Program-made: the position numbers and the translations under genes
Notes under the pieces: generated by a model
Database searches by the model: none
What the model saw: only the letters and a program-made list of their open reading frames with translations
Told to the model about the DNA's origin: nothing
Shown here: piece after piece, positions 26,259-35,773 of the stretch
Layout: each line of letters begins with the position of its first letter
Position numbering within the stretch: position 1 is the stretch's first letter
From: Candidatus Neomicrothrix sp. UBA2974
GTDB taxonomy: Bacteria > Actinomycetota > Acidimicrobiia > Acidimicrobiales > MedAcidi-G1
Assembly: GCA_002348705.1 (NCBI GenBank)
Contig: DEAU01000028.1
Location: 72,586 to 136,585, forward strand
Length of the DNA stretch: 64,000 bases
Direction: 5' to 3'

Positions 26259-27947
26259 GTGAAGCGCACCGGTGGCCGTTTGCTGGTCGACTGCCTGTTG
26301 GAACACGGCGTCGATACAGCATTTGGGGTTCCGGGAGAGAGTTATCTGGCAGTTCTCGATGCGCTCTACGAAAGCAGTGAGCGGCTTCGCTATGTGTCGT
26401 GTCGCCAGGAGGGTGGCGCCTCTTTCATGGCTGAAGCGTGGGCTCGGTTCACTGGTCGGGTCGGCGTGTGCTTTGTCACGCGTGGCCCAGGTGCGGCCAA
26501 TGCCTCGATAGGTGTGCATACCGCAGACCAAAGTTCTACGCCGATGGTGCTCTTTGTTGGTCAGGTGGGGCGGTTACATCGGGGTCTGGAGGCCTTTCAG
26601 GAGGTCGAGTACAGGTCGTTTTTCGATGATCTCGTTAAGTGGGTGGTTGAGGTGGCCGAGCCAGACGACCTACCTCGTGTCGTTGACACTGCGTTCACCG
26701 TGGCTACCTCCGACCGGCCAGGACCTGTTGTCGTAGCTCTTCCGGAGGACGTATTACGTGATACCACTTCCGTTGAGCCGTTGCCGCCTTCCCCGGTGGT
26801 TGAACGGCAACCGTCTGCCGCTGACGTGGCGGCCGTGCGGGGCCTGTTGTCGGCCGCTGAACGGCCGGTTTTGCTGGTCGGTGGTGGCGGTTGGACCGAT
26901 GGTGGTCGGGCCGCACTGGCTGATTTCGCCGAGTCGGCCGATTTGCCAGTGGTGGTTTCGTTCCGTCGCCACGATCTGTTTGACAACACGGTTGAAAGGT
27001 ATGTCGGCGAGGCTGGCGTCGGGATGCCACCGGCAGTGCAACAGACTCTGGAGTGTGCCGACGTGGTTCTGGCTCTGAACTGTCGTTTTGGCGAGATGAC
27101 TACCGGTGTGTACACCCTTTTCGGAACTGATGGTCGAATTACCGGGCAGCGGATCGTGCACGCCCACCCGTCAACCTTTGAGTTCGGCAAGGTAGTGACA
27201 GCCGATGTCACTGTCCATGCCGGTCCGAACACGACCGCTGCGGCGTTGGCCGTTGACGGGGTCCCCGACGTGGCGGACCTTGCTAGATGGGCCGACTGGC
27301 GAGTTGAGCGGCGGGCTGCTTTCGAAGCCACCTTGGATTGTCCGCCACAGTTGGGTGACCTCGACCTAGGTGTGGTTACTGCCTGGTTGCGACACCGGCT
27401 CCCTGATGATGTGGTAGTCACCAACGGGGCTGGAAACTTTTCGGTTTGGCCTAACAAGTTCCTGCTCTATGGGCCGAATGCTCGTCTGTTAGCTCCGCAA
27501 AACGGGACTATGGGCTACGGCCTTCCAGCGGCAGTGGCTGTTTTATTGGCCGACCCGACGCGCACAGTGGTGTGCTTCGCTGGCGACGGTGATTTTCAGA
27601 TGAACCTGCAAGAACTGGGCACAGCGATTCAGGCTGATGCACGACCCATCGTGCTAGTGGTCGACAACTCGTCGTTAGGCACCATCCGTATGCATCAGGA
27701 GCTGCACCATCCGGGGCGGGTGTCGTCCACCGATCTGGTGAATCCCGACTTCTGCGCTATCGCAGCCGCCTACGGCATGTATGCCGAGCGAGTCAAAAAC
27801 ACCGACGGGTTTGCGCCGGCCTTTGAACGAGCCCTCGAATCACCGACCGGAGCCCTCCTTCATTTGATTACGGCTACCGACCAACTCAACCCCCGGCTCA
27901 CCGTCGCTGATGCCAGGATACTTGCTGTCCCGGCTATCGACGATTGA
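26259..27947 (+). CDS. Thiamine-diphosphate-dependent enzyme, acetolactate synthase (IlvB) family
   Basis: This 562-residue protein has the three-domain ALS/POX layout: a PYR domain with FGVPGESYLAVLDAL near residue 25 and the catalytic Glu in RQEGGASFMAEAWAR near residue 50; a central domain with RPVLLVGGGGW near residue 205; and a PP domain with NGTMGYGLPAAVA near residue 412 and the ThDP motif FAGDGDFQMNLQEL near residue 443. GTG start. There is no small regulatory subunit gene, and catabolic relatives (glyoxylate carboligase, benzoylformate or sulfopyruvate decarboxylase-like) share this fold, so the substrate is open. Confidence 0.87.
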   Translation: MKRTGGRLLVDCLLEHGVDTAFGVPGESYLAVLDALYESSERLRYVSCRQEGGASFMAEAWARFTGRVGVCFVTRGPGAANASIGVHTADQSSTPMVLFVGQVGRLHRGLEAFQEVEYRSFFDDLVKWVVEVAEPDDLPRVVDTAFTVATSDRPGPVVVALPEDVLRDTTSVEPLPPSPVVERQPSAADVAAVRGLLSAAERPVLLVGGGGWTDGGRAALADFAESADLPVVVSFRRHDLFDNTVERYVGEAGVGMPPAVQQTLECADVVLALNCRFGEMTTGVYTLFGTDGRITGQRIVHAHPSTFEFGKVVTADVTVHAGPNTTAAALAVDGVPDVADLARWADWRVERRAAFEATLDCPPQLGDLDLGVVTAWLRHRLPDDVVVTNGAGNFSVWPNKFLLYGPNARLLAPQNGTMGYGLPAAVAVLLADPTRTVVCFAGDGDFQMNLQELGTAIQADARPIVLVVDNSSLGTIRMHQELHHPGRVSSTDLVNPDFCAIAAAYGMYAERVKNTDGFAPAFERALESPTGALLHLITATDQLNPRLTVADARILAVPAIDD

Positions 27948-28144
27948 TTCGATTAGTCGAGAGCAGATGACGGGCGTGATTTCCAACGAGCCCCGGTGGG
28001 ACGACATATCTGGTCCGGTCGGTCACAGTGGCATTGCGGAGGGATCAGACTTTTGGCGTTGACCCAACCTAGGTCATTGTGCTGGTGCGGAAGAGAATCG
28101 CCATGGTTGAGAGCGGGCGAGGATGGTTTCAGGAGCGGTTTTAG

Positions 28145-29125
28145 TCATGTGTTCAGGTCTGCCAGAGCAACAGCGATCCTGGCCGCCACCGAAGCGTTGT
28201 GTCGCACGAGGGCCTCGTTTGCTTCCAGGCTGGCACCGGCCGTCACCTCGCTGATATGGGCTAACAGGAAAGGTGTCACGTCTCGTCCACGGACCCCCGC
28301 GGCTGAAGCCGCGGCTAACCCTTCAGCGATGGCCTCGTCGATGGCTCTTGGGTCAGCCTCGGCGGTGGTCGGGATCGGATTGGCCACCACAGCGCCGCTC
28401 GTTAGCCCGGATCCCCAGTGCGAAGCGAGGATAGCCGCCGTTGTTTCTGCGTCATTGGAGCGCACCGGCACGGGCAGGTCGCCACCTCGGGTCCAGAATT
28501 CAGGGAGCACGTCCGTTCCCTGGCCTATTACAGGGACTCCGAGGGTCTCGAGTGCCTCGATGGTTCGGTGTAGGTCGAGGACTGCTTTGGCTCCGGCGCA
28601 TACTACCGCTACAGGCCAGGTGGCCAGTGCTGTTAGGTCGGCAGAGACGTCAGGCGATGGTCCCGGCTCGGCTTGCCGGTGAACACCTCCGATCCCTCCT
28701 GTAGCGAACACCCGTATCCCAGCCTGGGCGGCAGCGAACATGGTCGTCGCCACCGTGGTCGCTCCTGGGGTCTTGGTGGCGAGGACGGCGCCCAGATCGC
28801 GCAAGCTTGTCTTAGTTACCAACTCCTTGTTTTTGGGACCACCGGCAAGGCGCTCGAGGTCGCGTGCGTCGAGACCTACGCGGATCACCCCATCGAGAAT
28901 TGCCACGGTTGCCGGCACAGCGCCGCCTTCTCTTACCTCTGCCTCACAGGCCTTAGCGACTAGAAGGTTGCGGGCGTAGGGCATCCCGTGGCTAATGATT
29001 GTTGACTCCAGAGCTACTACCGGTCGGCTGTCTTCGAGTGCTTCAGCCACCTCGTCGGAAATCGCCAGCAAACCCTTGGCGTTCGAGTCTCTGGAGAAGG
29101 GGTTGGCGGGTTGGCGGTCTGCCAT
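28145..29125 (-). CDS. psuG: Pseudouridine-5'-phosphate glycosidase (PsuG/IndA family)
   Basis: This 326-residue enzyme reversibly splits pseudouridine 5'-phosphate into uracil and ribose 5-phosphate. Clear family segments are VALESTIISHGMPYARN near residue 36, VPATVAILDG near residue 70, LVTKTSLRDLG near residue 103 (catalytic Lys region), TTVATTMFAAAQAGIRVFATGGIGGVHR near residue 122 and an S-A-D-L-T segment. The full-length fit is good. No pseudouridine kinase (PsuK) is adjacent, which is unusual since the two are often linked or fused. It is divergent from a hypothetical gene. Confidence 0.93.
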   Translation of the reverse strand: MADRQPANPFSRDSNAKGLLAISDEVAEALEDSRPVVALESTIISHGMPYARNLLVAKACEAEVREGGAVPATVAILDGVIRVGLDARDLERLAGGPKNKELVTKTSLRDLGAVLATKTPGATTVATTMFAAAQAGIRVFATGGIGGVHRQAEPGPSPDVSADLTALATWPVAVVCAGAKAVLDLHRTIEALETLGVPVIGQGTDVLPEFWTRGGDLPVPVRSNDAETTAAILASHWGSGLTSGAVVANPIPTTAEADPRAIDEAIAEGLAAASAAGVRGRDVTPFLLAHISEVTAGASLEANEALVRHNASVAARIAVALADLNT

Positions 29126-29263
29126 GGCGACCAGTGTGCCCTCCGATACCTCGACTACACCTCTTGGCGGAGCTCGGGGCGAGCGCCGCTAGAATGAGAC
29201 CTCCCCCCCCAGCGAAGGCCCTCGACTCGGTGATGGGCCGCAAGCCAACCGGGAGGCAGCCCC

Positions 29264-29599
29264 GTGGCCAGCAAGCCCAGTAAGACCCAGCCAGCGGCGA
29301 TAGGCATCGTCAAGTCCGTCGAGTTTGACGACCGTGGTGCCGTCCTGAGTTTCGGAGATTCCTCCAATACCTCCACTCTGGTGCTCGATGCCGAACCCAA
29401 CGTGCGCGGTGCAGAGCGGAGGCTTAAGGCCTTCCATGACGTCTACACGGTGGTTGTCAAGGCCGACGCTGATGAGGTGTCCGCCGAGCTTTACGGCGTC
29501 AACCACAACGGCGAGGTGAACCGGCCAGTTCCCATGGCTGATGCACTTGGCCTATGGGAGTTAGGTGTGCCGATCCGGGTGGAGCGTGCCGCCGCCTGA
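29264..29599 (+). CDS. Conserved hypothetical protein
   Basis: This 111-residue soluble protein starts at a GTG preceded by GGGAGG. It appears beta-rich with alternating acidic and hydrophobic segments (GIVKSVEFDDRGAVLSFGD, YTVVVKADADEV) and no Cys or membrane helix. A TAGAAT sequence at 29190-29195, 20 nt after TTGGCG, could be its promoter. I do not recognise a family. It converges on the AraC-type regulator. Confidence 0.6.
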   Translation: MASKPSKTQPAAIGIVKSVEFDDRGAVLSFGDSSNTSTLVLDAEPNVRGAERRLKAFHDVYTVVVKADADEVSAELYGVNHNGEVNRPVPMADALGLWELGVPIRVERAAA

Positions 29600-29641
29600 C
29601 ACCCACTCTGGTATGGGTGCTGCAGCACCCAACCGGTCGAT

Positions 29642-30412
29642 CTAAGCATTCTTGCCCCTATCGGACCTCTCGGCTCGAAAACGGGCGGGTGTCTCACCAA
29701 TCAGGCGTCCGAATTGTCTGGTCAAGTTCGATTGGTCCGAGAACCCACATTCGGTGGCCACTTCTGCAATGGGTCGGCAAGTGTCCACTAGCAAGGCCGC
29801 CGCACGATCCACCTTTGCGCGGAGTATGTACTGGGTGGCAGTGAGGCCGAACACACGCTTCATGCGACGTTCCAACTGACCCTCTGAACATTCGGCCGCT
29901 GATGCGAGGTCGGCTACCTTCAACGGTTCAGCTAGTCGCTCGTGGACCAGATCCACTACTCGTATCATCGATTCCAGAGCGATCCCGTCGTCGCTCGGTG
30001 TCTCGAGATCTCGACTGATACTGACCAGTCCTACTACTGAGCCCTCGCAGATCACTGGCAACTTGGTCGTCAGGTACCAGCCAATCGAACCGTCGGTGCG
30101 GCGGATCAACTCCAGTTCGTCGCGAAGTGGCCGACCGGTGGTGAAGACCTGTCGGTCTTGTTCCTCGTATCGCTCAGCCAATGGTGCGGGGAACAGGTCG
30201 GCGGCTCTGGTACCGACTACGTCTCGCCGGTCAGTTTGTCCGGACCTTCGGACAAAGGCGTCGTTTACAGCCACGTAGCGGTTATCCGATCCCTTTGTGC
30301 AGAACATGACGTTGGGTAGGGAATCAAAGAGGCCTACCACCTCGGGTGTTAAGCCAGTCTGCGCATCCTCAGGGCGGGGATCCACCAGCGATTTGTTTGA
30401 ATCGGTGACCAT
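29642..30412 (-). CDS. PAS-domain AraC-family transcriptional regulator
   Basis: This protein has 256 residues from the ATG at 30412 (in-frame starts at 30466 are possible). The N-terminal part is a PAS sensor (DSLPNVMFCTKGSDNRYVAVN through VVGLVSISRDLE, about residues 25-145). The C-terminal part is two AraC helix-turn-helix units (about residues 165-250) with SAAECSEGQLERRMKRVFG and ATECGFSDQSNLTRQFGRLIG. It is divergent from putA with about 50 bp between starts, so proline-utilisation control is the obvious inference. The PAS fold implies a small-molecule or redox signal. Confidence 0.88.
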   Translation of the reverse strand: MVTDSNKSLVDPRPEDAQTGLTPEVVGLFDSLPNVMFCTKGSDNRYVAVNDAFVRRSGQTDRRDVVGTRAADLFPAPLAERYEEQDRQVFTTGRPLRDELELIRRTDGSIGWYLTTKLPVICEGSVVGLVSISRDLETPSDDGIALESMIRVVDLVHERLAEPLKVADLASAAECSEGQLERRMKRVFGLTATQYILRAKVDRAAALLVDTCRPIAEVATECGFSDQSNLTRQFGRLIGETPARFRAERSDRGKNA

Positions 30413-30464
30413 GGGCGCGCGGATCGTACAAGACCTCGTACGCCGGGTCTCAGAGGATGACATC

Positions 30465-33400
30465 ATGCTGACGGCACAGTCCTACCCAGATGGTGCTTCA
30501 CCGGCCGAAGACGCCCATGCAGCGGATCCTCTGCCGAGATCCAAGGCTCCTTTCTTGGTGTCTATTGATGGTGCGGCCCCCGGCAATCCCCGAATCGATC
30601 CGACCTCGCTTGCTGAGGATGCGGTGGCCGTGGTCGCCCGGTGGCTTACCGCCGCCCGGGCGATCGAGACTGCGGCTGAACGCCGCAGTTCGGAACGCAT
30701 GCGAGCCATCATCGAAGACCCGGCCGGTGTGAGTTTCACCATGCGCTTCGTCGATCGAGTGGCTCGCCACCGTCGGGACGCACTGGCTGCCGAACAGTTG
30801 GCCCAGTTGGTGGTTGATGCTGGCTTACCGGGTTTTCTTGGCCGATTCGACCGATTTCTCCTGACCTTGGGTGGCCGTCTGGCTCCGACCTTTCCAAGGG
30901 TCGTCATGCCGTTGGCCCGACGTCGTCTCCGCAGCCTTGTCGGGCATCTAGTGGTTGACGCTGCCCCCGAGCCGGTTCACGAACATCTTGCCCAACGTCG
31001 GGCCAACGGATATGACCTGAACGTCAATCTTCTTGGTGAGGCGGTACTCGGTGAGGACGAGGCAACTCGCCGCTTTGAGCGCACCCTTGCCTTAGTAGAG
31101 GATCCTGAAGTCGACTATGTCTCGGTGAAGGTGTCGGCCATCGCTTCTCAACTCAACCTATGGGCTTTTGACGAGACGTTGTCTCGTGTTGAGGATCGTC
31201 TGCGGCTTCTATATGGCCGGGCAGCATCGGCATCCACTCGCTCAGGTAGACCCACCTTTGTGAACCTCGACATGGAGGAGCATCGGGACTTTGAACTGAC
31301 TATTAGGGCCTTTACTGACCTTCTGATTGAGCCGGGCTTGCGTCATCTCGATGCCGGGATTGTGCTGCAGGCGTACCTGCCGGATTCCTTTGGTGCTCTT
31401 CAGCGGCTTACTTCTTGGGCCTCGGCTCGGCGGGACGCTGGGGGCGGAGAGATCAAGATTCGATTGGTGAAGGGCGCCAACCTTGCTATGGAGCGTGTCG
31501 ATGCCGCCATGCATGGCTGGGTCCAGGCCCCATATGCGACGAAGGAAGACGTCGATGCCAACTACAAGCGCTGCGTTGACTGGGCATTGCGCCCGGTTCA
31601 CGTGGGAGCAGTGCGTATCGGTCTAGCTAGCCACAACCTTTTTGATCTGGCGTGGGCCCACCTGCTTGCCGAGGCCCGCGGCGTCTCTGATCGGATCGAG
31701 TTTGAGATGTTGCAGGGTATGGCTTCAGCTCAGGCGCGCACCGTCCGCGACGAGACAGGGGGTTTGTTGTTGTACACGCCGATAGTGGGACTTGACGACT
31801 TCGACGTAGCCGTTGCCTATCTGTTCCGGCGTCTCGAAGAGAACGTCTCCGATGAGAACTTCCTGCGTCACCTGTTCACTATGCGTCCCGGGACACCGAA
31901 ATTCGACGAGCAGGCGGATGGGTTCCGCCGGGCCGTGGCACGACGGTGGGAGGTCGCCGACCTGCCGCGTCGGTTGGTAGATCCCGCCAGGAGAGCCAAG
32001 CCAGTGCATGGCGAAGGTGTGTTTCGCAACCAATCGGACATTGATCCGAGCCTGCCATCGGTGCGCCGACGGATACGCGCGCTAGGAGGCCGACGACCAG
32101 ATTCTGCCCACACGCGCTTGACTACCGCTACCGATGGTTCCGACGGCATTGATGTCCAGATCGCAATGGTCCGTGCCGCCCAGCCAGCATGGGCTGATTT
32201 ACGGGGTTCGGGGCGGCGTGACGTCCTGCGACGAGTGGCCGACGAGTTACTAGATCGGCACGATGAACTCCTAGTGGCCATGGCCCATGAAGCTTCCAAG
32301 ACGTTCGCTGAGGCGGCTCCAGAGGTTGCTGAAGCAGTCGACTTCGCCCGCTGGTATGCGGAGCGTGCACCTGAGTTGGACCGGATCGAAGGGGCCTCAT
32401 TTGAGCCTTTGGGCGTCGTCGCTGTGGTCCCGCCATGGAACTTTCCGGTTGCCATCCCTGCTGGCGGCGTTATGGCCGCTCTGGCCGCTGGTAACGGCGT
32501 GGTTTTTAAACCGGCACCAGAGACCCCCAGATGTGCCGAGTTGGTGGCTGAGGCCTGCTGGGCTGCTGGCGTTCCGGCCGATGTCCTTCGGTTTGTCCGC
32601 GTGCCCGACGACGAAATGGGCCGGCAACTCGTGACCTCAGTTGACGGTGTGATCTTGACCGGTTCGTACGAGACGGCCGAACTTTTCCAATGCTGGAAAC
32701 CGTCGATGCGGTTGTTTGCGGAGACCAGTGGCAAGAACGCCTTGGTCGTCACTCCGCAGGCCGACCTTGATCTAGCTGCTGCCGACTTGGTTTTCTCCGC
32801 GTTCGGTCATCAGGGCCAGAAGTGCTCAGCGGCCAGTCTCGGGATCCTCGTGGGATCGGTGGCTGAGGACGAGCGTTTCCTCCGACAACTTGTCGACGCC
32901 ACCCGGTCGCTGCAAGTCGGGCCGGCCCACGATCCGGGGACTGTGATGGCTCCTCTTGCTGTGCCGCCCACGGGTCGTCTATTGGATGCCCTGACGGTGC
33001 TAGGGGAGGGCGAGTCGTGGCTGCTTGAGCCAAGGTGTCTGGACCCGGTCGAGGAGGGTGGCGACGGGAGGTCGTGGACACCAGGCATCCGTATTGGCGT
33101 TCGACCCGGTTCGGTATTCCACCGGACCGAGGTTTTCGGTCCGGTCCTCGGCCTTATCGCCGTCGAAGACCTCAACGAGGCCCTGCAAGTGCAAAATTCC
33201 GTTGACTTCGGTCTAACTGGAGGCATCCATTCGCTCGATCCCCTTGAAGTCGCGCGATGGCTGGGCGCTGTCGAAGTCGGCAACGCCTACGTGAACCGAG
33301 AGACCACCGGGGCTGTGGTTCAGCGCCAGCCGTTTGGCGGTTGGAAGCGCTCATCGGTCGGCCCCGGCGCGAAGACAGGTGGACCGGACTACCTGCTCCA

Positions 33401-33923
33401 ACTCGGTACGTGGATGCCAACTCGAGAGTTCTCTGAAGTTGATCAAGCCGAGGCGTTGGTTTCCGACGAAGTTTGGTGGGACAAGCACTACGGGATTGAT
33501 CGCGATCCCGTCGGCTTGTTCTGCGAGTCAAACGTGCACCGGTACCGACCCCATCCTGATTTGGTGGTCCGGATCGGTCCTGGTGCCAAGGCTGCTGAAG
33601 TGGAGCGGGTTCTGGCCGCCTCGGCTCGTTGCGGGGTCGAACCAAGGATCAGTCGAGCTACAGACGAAGACGATGCTGAGTTTTCCCGGTCTCTGTCGGC
33701 CCACCGGTTCGGTCGGGTTCGGGCCATCGGGTTCTTGTCAGAGGTTGTCCGCCGTGCAGCGTCTGTCCACGGCGTCGGCGTGATCGACGAAGCGGTTACG
33801 GCCAGTGGCCGCCTGGAGTTGCGCCATCACCTTCGGGAACAGGCTGTGAGTCAGACCCTCCACCGCTTCGGCAATCTGGTTGCTTCAGGGTTAAGTATCA
33901 CCAAAGAGGACCGCTACGACTGA
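30465..33923 (+). CDS. putA: Bifunctional proline dehydrogenase / L-glutamate gamma-semialdehyde dehydrogenase
   Basis: This 1152-residue protein oxidises proline to P5C (FAD) and then glutamate semialdehyde to glutamate (NAD). The proline dehydrogenase TIM barrel spans about residues 110-490 (YVSVKVSAIASQLN, KIRLVKGANLAMER, FEMLQGMA). The aldehyde dehydrogenase spans about residues 560-985, with FAETSGKNA (Glu753) and GHQGQKCSAAS (Cys787). A C-terminal tail of about 165 residues follows. The ATG at 30465 has AGAGGA upstream. A longer frame back to 30297 overlaps the divergent regulator and is rejected. There is no DNA-binding N-domain, so regulation probably comes from the PAS-AraC neighbour. 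Confidence 0.93.
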   Translation: MLTAQSYPDGASPAEDAHAADPLPRSKAPFLVSIDGAAPGNPRIDPTSLAEDAVAVVARWLTAARAIETAAERRSSERMRAIIEDPAGVSFTMRFVDRVARHRRDALAAEQLAQLVVDAGLPGFLGRFDRFLLTLGGRLAPTFPRVVMPLARRRLRSLVGHLVVDAAPEPVHEHLAQRRANGYDLNVNLLGEAVLGEDEATRRFERTLALVEDPEVDYVSVKVSAIASQLNLWAFDETLSRVEDRLRLLYGRAASASTRSGRPTFVNLDMEEHRDFELTIRAFTDLLIEPGLRHLDAGIVLQAYLPDSFGALQRLTSWASARRDAGGGEIKIRLVKGANLAMERVDAAMHGWVQAPYATKEDVDANYKRCVDWALRPVHVGAVRIGLASHNLFDLAWAHLLAEARGVSDRIEFEMLQGMASAQARTVRDETGGLLLYTPIVGLDDFDVAVAYLFRRLEENVSDENFLRHLFTMRPGTPKFDEQADGFRRAVARRWEVADLPRRLVDPARRAKPVHGEGVFRNQSDIDPSLPSVRRRIRALGGRRPDSAHTRLTTATDGSDGIDVQIAMVRAAQPAWADLRGSGRRDVLRRVADELLDRHDELLVAMAHEASKTFAEAAPEVAEAVDFARWYAERAPELDRIEGASFEPLGVVAVVPPWNFPVAIPAGGVMAALAAGNGVVFKPAPETPRCAELVAEACWAAGVPADVLRFVRVPDDEMGRQLVTSVDGVILTGSYETAELFQCWKPSMRLFAETSGKNALVVTPQADLDLAAADLVFSAFGHQGQKCSAASLGILVGSVAEDERFLRQLVDATRSLQVGPAHDPGTVMAPLAVPPTGRLLDALTVLGEGESWLLEPRCLDPVEEGGDGRSWTPGIRIGVRPGSVFHRTEVFGPVLGLIAVEDLNEALQVQNSVDFGLTGGIHSLDPLEVARWLGAVEVGNAYVNRETTGAVVQRQPFGGWKRSSVGPGAKTGGPDYLLQLGTWMPTREFSEVDQAEALVSDEVWWDKHYGIDRDPVGLFCESNVHRYRPHPDLVVRIGPGAKAAEVERVLAASARCGVEPRISRATDEDDAEFSRSLSAHRFGRVRAIGFLSEVVRRAASVHGVGVIDEAVTASGRLELRHHLREQAVSQTLHRFGNLVASGLSITKEDRYD

Positions 33924-33956
33924 ATCAATGGCGAAAGATAGAAATCACAACGTAAT

Positions 33957-33984
33957 CTGTTGTTAGTCGGCAAAATAACAACGG
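33957..33984. promoter_or_regulatory. AT-rich inverted repeat after putA
   Basis: CTGTTGTTA (33957-33965) pairs with TAACAACGG (33976-33984) over nine positions including one G-U, with a 10-nt loop. It begins 33 nt after the putA stop in a locally AT-rich patch and 43 nt before the next gene. It could be a terminator without a T-tract or an operator for the C45 gene. Confidence 0.35.
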
Positions 33985-34026
33985 TATCACTTAGCCTTAC
34001 GGTGTTCGTTCGGACAGAATGGCCGT

Positions 34027-35118
34027 GTGCGCCGTCCGCCTCTGAGGATTTTGGACTTGTCCGGGAGTCCGGAAGCCATTGGCTATGAACACGGCTCTGC
34101 CTACGCGGACGAGATTCGTATCTACACCGATGAACGTGTTCGTTTGGCAGGTTCCGAGTTCTGGGCTGGAGGGCGACTGGATCGCGCCGAGGTGCTGGAT
34201 ATCGCTCACTCCTGTCTCCCAGCCCATGAGGCACATTCGGCAGATCTCTATGCGGAGATGTGTGGTATTGCCCAAGGTGCTGGCATTACCCCTGCTGAGG
34301 CCGTCGTAGTTGGTGGCTTCACCGACTTCGTTGATACTGTCCGGTCCGTCGTCGGGGGTCCGCATCCCCTAGAGGTACAAGAAGACGACTGCACGGCGTT
34401 CATAGTTCCTGATGCTCGGGCCGGCGGCCAGGGCTTCTACGGGCAGACCTGGGATATGCACGACTCGGCTACCGATCACGTAATCCTTCTTAGGATCCGC
34501 CCCGACAATGGCCCCGCCGCGCTTGTTTTCACGACTACCGGATGTGTCGGCCAACTGGGCATGAATGAAGCTGGTACCTGTGTCGGGATCAATAACCTGG
34601 CGGCTGCCGACGGATGCCGGGGTGTTATGTGGACCTCGGTGGTTCGCGACGCTTTGGCTCGCGCTAGTGCAGCGGAGGCCCGTGACGCCATTCTCCAGGC
34701 AAATCTGGCTGGAGCCCATAGCTTTCTCACCTTTGATGGCTCTGGTGACGGCCACTTGATCGAGGCGTTTCCGACGGCTCGACCTTTTGAAAAGTTAGAA
34801 GCCAACGCGCTTGTCCATACCAACCATGCGCTTTGGGACGAAGCGCTGGCCCGTCAGGCCCCTAAAGAAAAGTCGTTGATGGCCAATTCGGCACGCCGTC
34901 TCAAGCGAGCCCAAGAACTGCTGGACCGAGATGGCGTCACTGTTGACGACCTCATGGCGCTCACTCGCGATAACGAGGCAATCTGCCAGGTCTCTACTCC
35001 GCCAATCCATATCGAGTCCAGCGGGGCGGCCATCATGCGTCCTCGCACGCTTGACTTCTGGGCGGTCTGGGGGCTTCCCAGCCGGAACGACTTCGTGCAC
35101 GTCTCGTTCGCTCCCTGA
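34027..35118 (+). CDS. C45 family peptidase / acyl-CoA:6-APA acyltransferase-like NTN hydrolase
   Basis: This 363-residue protein (GTG start) resembles penicillin-N acyltransferase-type NTN hydrolases. The pre-domain is about residues 1-120. The likely autocatalytic Cys nucleophile is in EDDCTAFIV near residue 121. YGQTWDMHD follows near residue 139, then GVGINN-like strands. Such proteins cleave or transfer acyl groups from amides, and in bacteria their physiological substrates are mostly unknown. The Cys-Thr-Ala-Phe after Asp matches the family's nucleophile context. A GNAT acetyltransferase gene follows after 16 nt, suggesting a joint acyl-amine role. Confidence 0.82.
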   Translation: MRRPPLRILDLSGSPEAIGYEHGSAYADEIRIYTDERVRLAGSEFWAGGRLDRAEVLDIAHSCLPAHEAHSADLYAEMCGIAQGAGITPAEAVVVGGFTDFVDTVRSVVGGPHPLEVQEDDCTAFIVPDARAGGQGFYGQTWDMHDSATDHVILLRIRPDNGPAALVFTTTGCVGQLGMNEAGTCVGINNLAAADGCRGVMWTSVVRDALARASAAEARDAILQANLAGAHSFLTFDGSGDGHLIEAFPTARPFEKLEANALVHTNHALWDEALARQAPKEKSLMANSARRLKRAQELLDRDGVTVDDLMALTRDNEAICQVSTPPIHIESSGAAIMRPRTLDFWAVWGLPSRNDFVHVSFAP

Positions 35119-35134
35119 GTGATTGGAGAACCAA

Positions 35135-35764
35135 GTGCCTGAGCTCACCTACGCACCCATTCAGGCCAAGTGGGCGAAGGAGTTGGCGGCCATCGAAAGG
35201 GCCGCATTCCCGACAGCTGGGATTGAAGACCTGCTCATTGAGGAGGACATCGTCGTTCTGTGCGACACATTCCCAGAGGGTGGTTTTGTCGCCCTTGATG
35301 GCGATACCCCAGTCGGCATGGGCGTCGGCATCTTTATCGATTTTGATTTCGACGACCCTCACCACTCGTTGGACGATCTAGTCGGTGAACATTCCTGTGG
35401 CAACCACCGCGCCGATGCCGACTGGTACTACGGCGTGACCATTGCTGTAGATCCGGCCTATCGCCGTCTCGGCATCGGCCACCAGCTTTACCTCCTCCGC
35501 AAGGAGGTGGTCCGACGATTTGGCAAGAAGGGCATCGTCGCCGGCGGCGTTATCCCTGGCTACAAGGACCACATAGATGACCTTTCGCCCGACGAATATG
35601 TCGAGCAGGTACGGGCTGGTCATCTATACGACCCGACACTGAGTTTCCAGATCGAAAATGGCTTCGAGGCCGTTTGTGCCATTCCCGACTACATGAATGA
35701 CCCGGCAGTGGGTAACAACGCCGTGCTTATCGTCTGGCGTAACCCCGACCTGGCCGCCGGCTGA
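35135..35764 (+). CDS. GNAT family N-acetyltransferase
   Basis: This protein has 209 residues from a GTG at 35135 preceded by GGAGAA (an upstream TTG at 35123 is less likely). The acetyl-CoA motif is GVTIAVDPAYRRLGIGHQLYL near residue 102. The C-terminal half (LSPDEYVEQVRAGHLYDPTLSFQIENGF) resembles the GNAT domain found fused to nitrilase-type hydrolases in some bacteria. The substrate is unknown. The close spacing behind the C45 hydrolase gene suggests one transcript. Confidence 0.85.
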   Translation: MPELTYAPIQAKWAKELAAIERAAFPTAGIEDLLIEEDIVVLCDTFPEGGFVALDGDTPVGMGVGIFIDFDFDDPHHSLDDLVGEHSCGNHRADADWYYGVTIAVDPAYRRLGIGHQLYLLRKEVVRRFGKKGIVAGGVIPGYKDHIDDLSPDEYVEQVRAGHLYDPTLSFQIENGFEAVCAIPDYMNDPAVGNNAVLIVWRNPDLAAG

Positions 35765-35773
35765 ACGTGGTTT

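Noticed and set aside
27967..28062. 31-codon open frame between the ThDP gene and psuG
   Set aside because: It is too short, with no ribosome site or recognisable pattern. It may be chance.
31868..32752. 294-codon minus-strand open frame
   Set aside because: It is antisense to the putA dehydrogenase domains and its composition is Arg/Ser/Thr-rich shadow translation.
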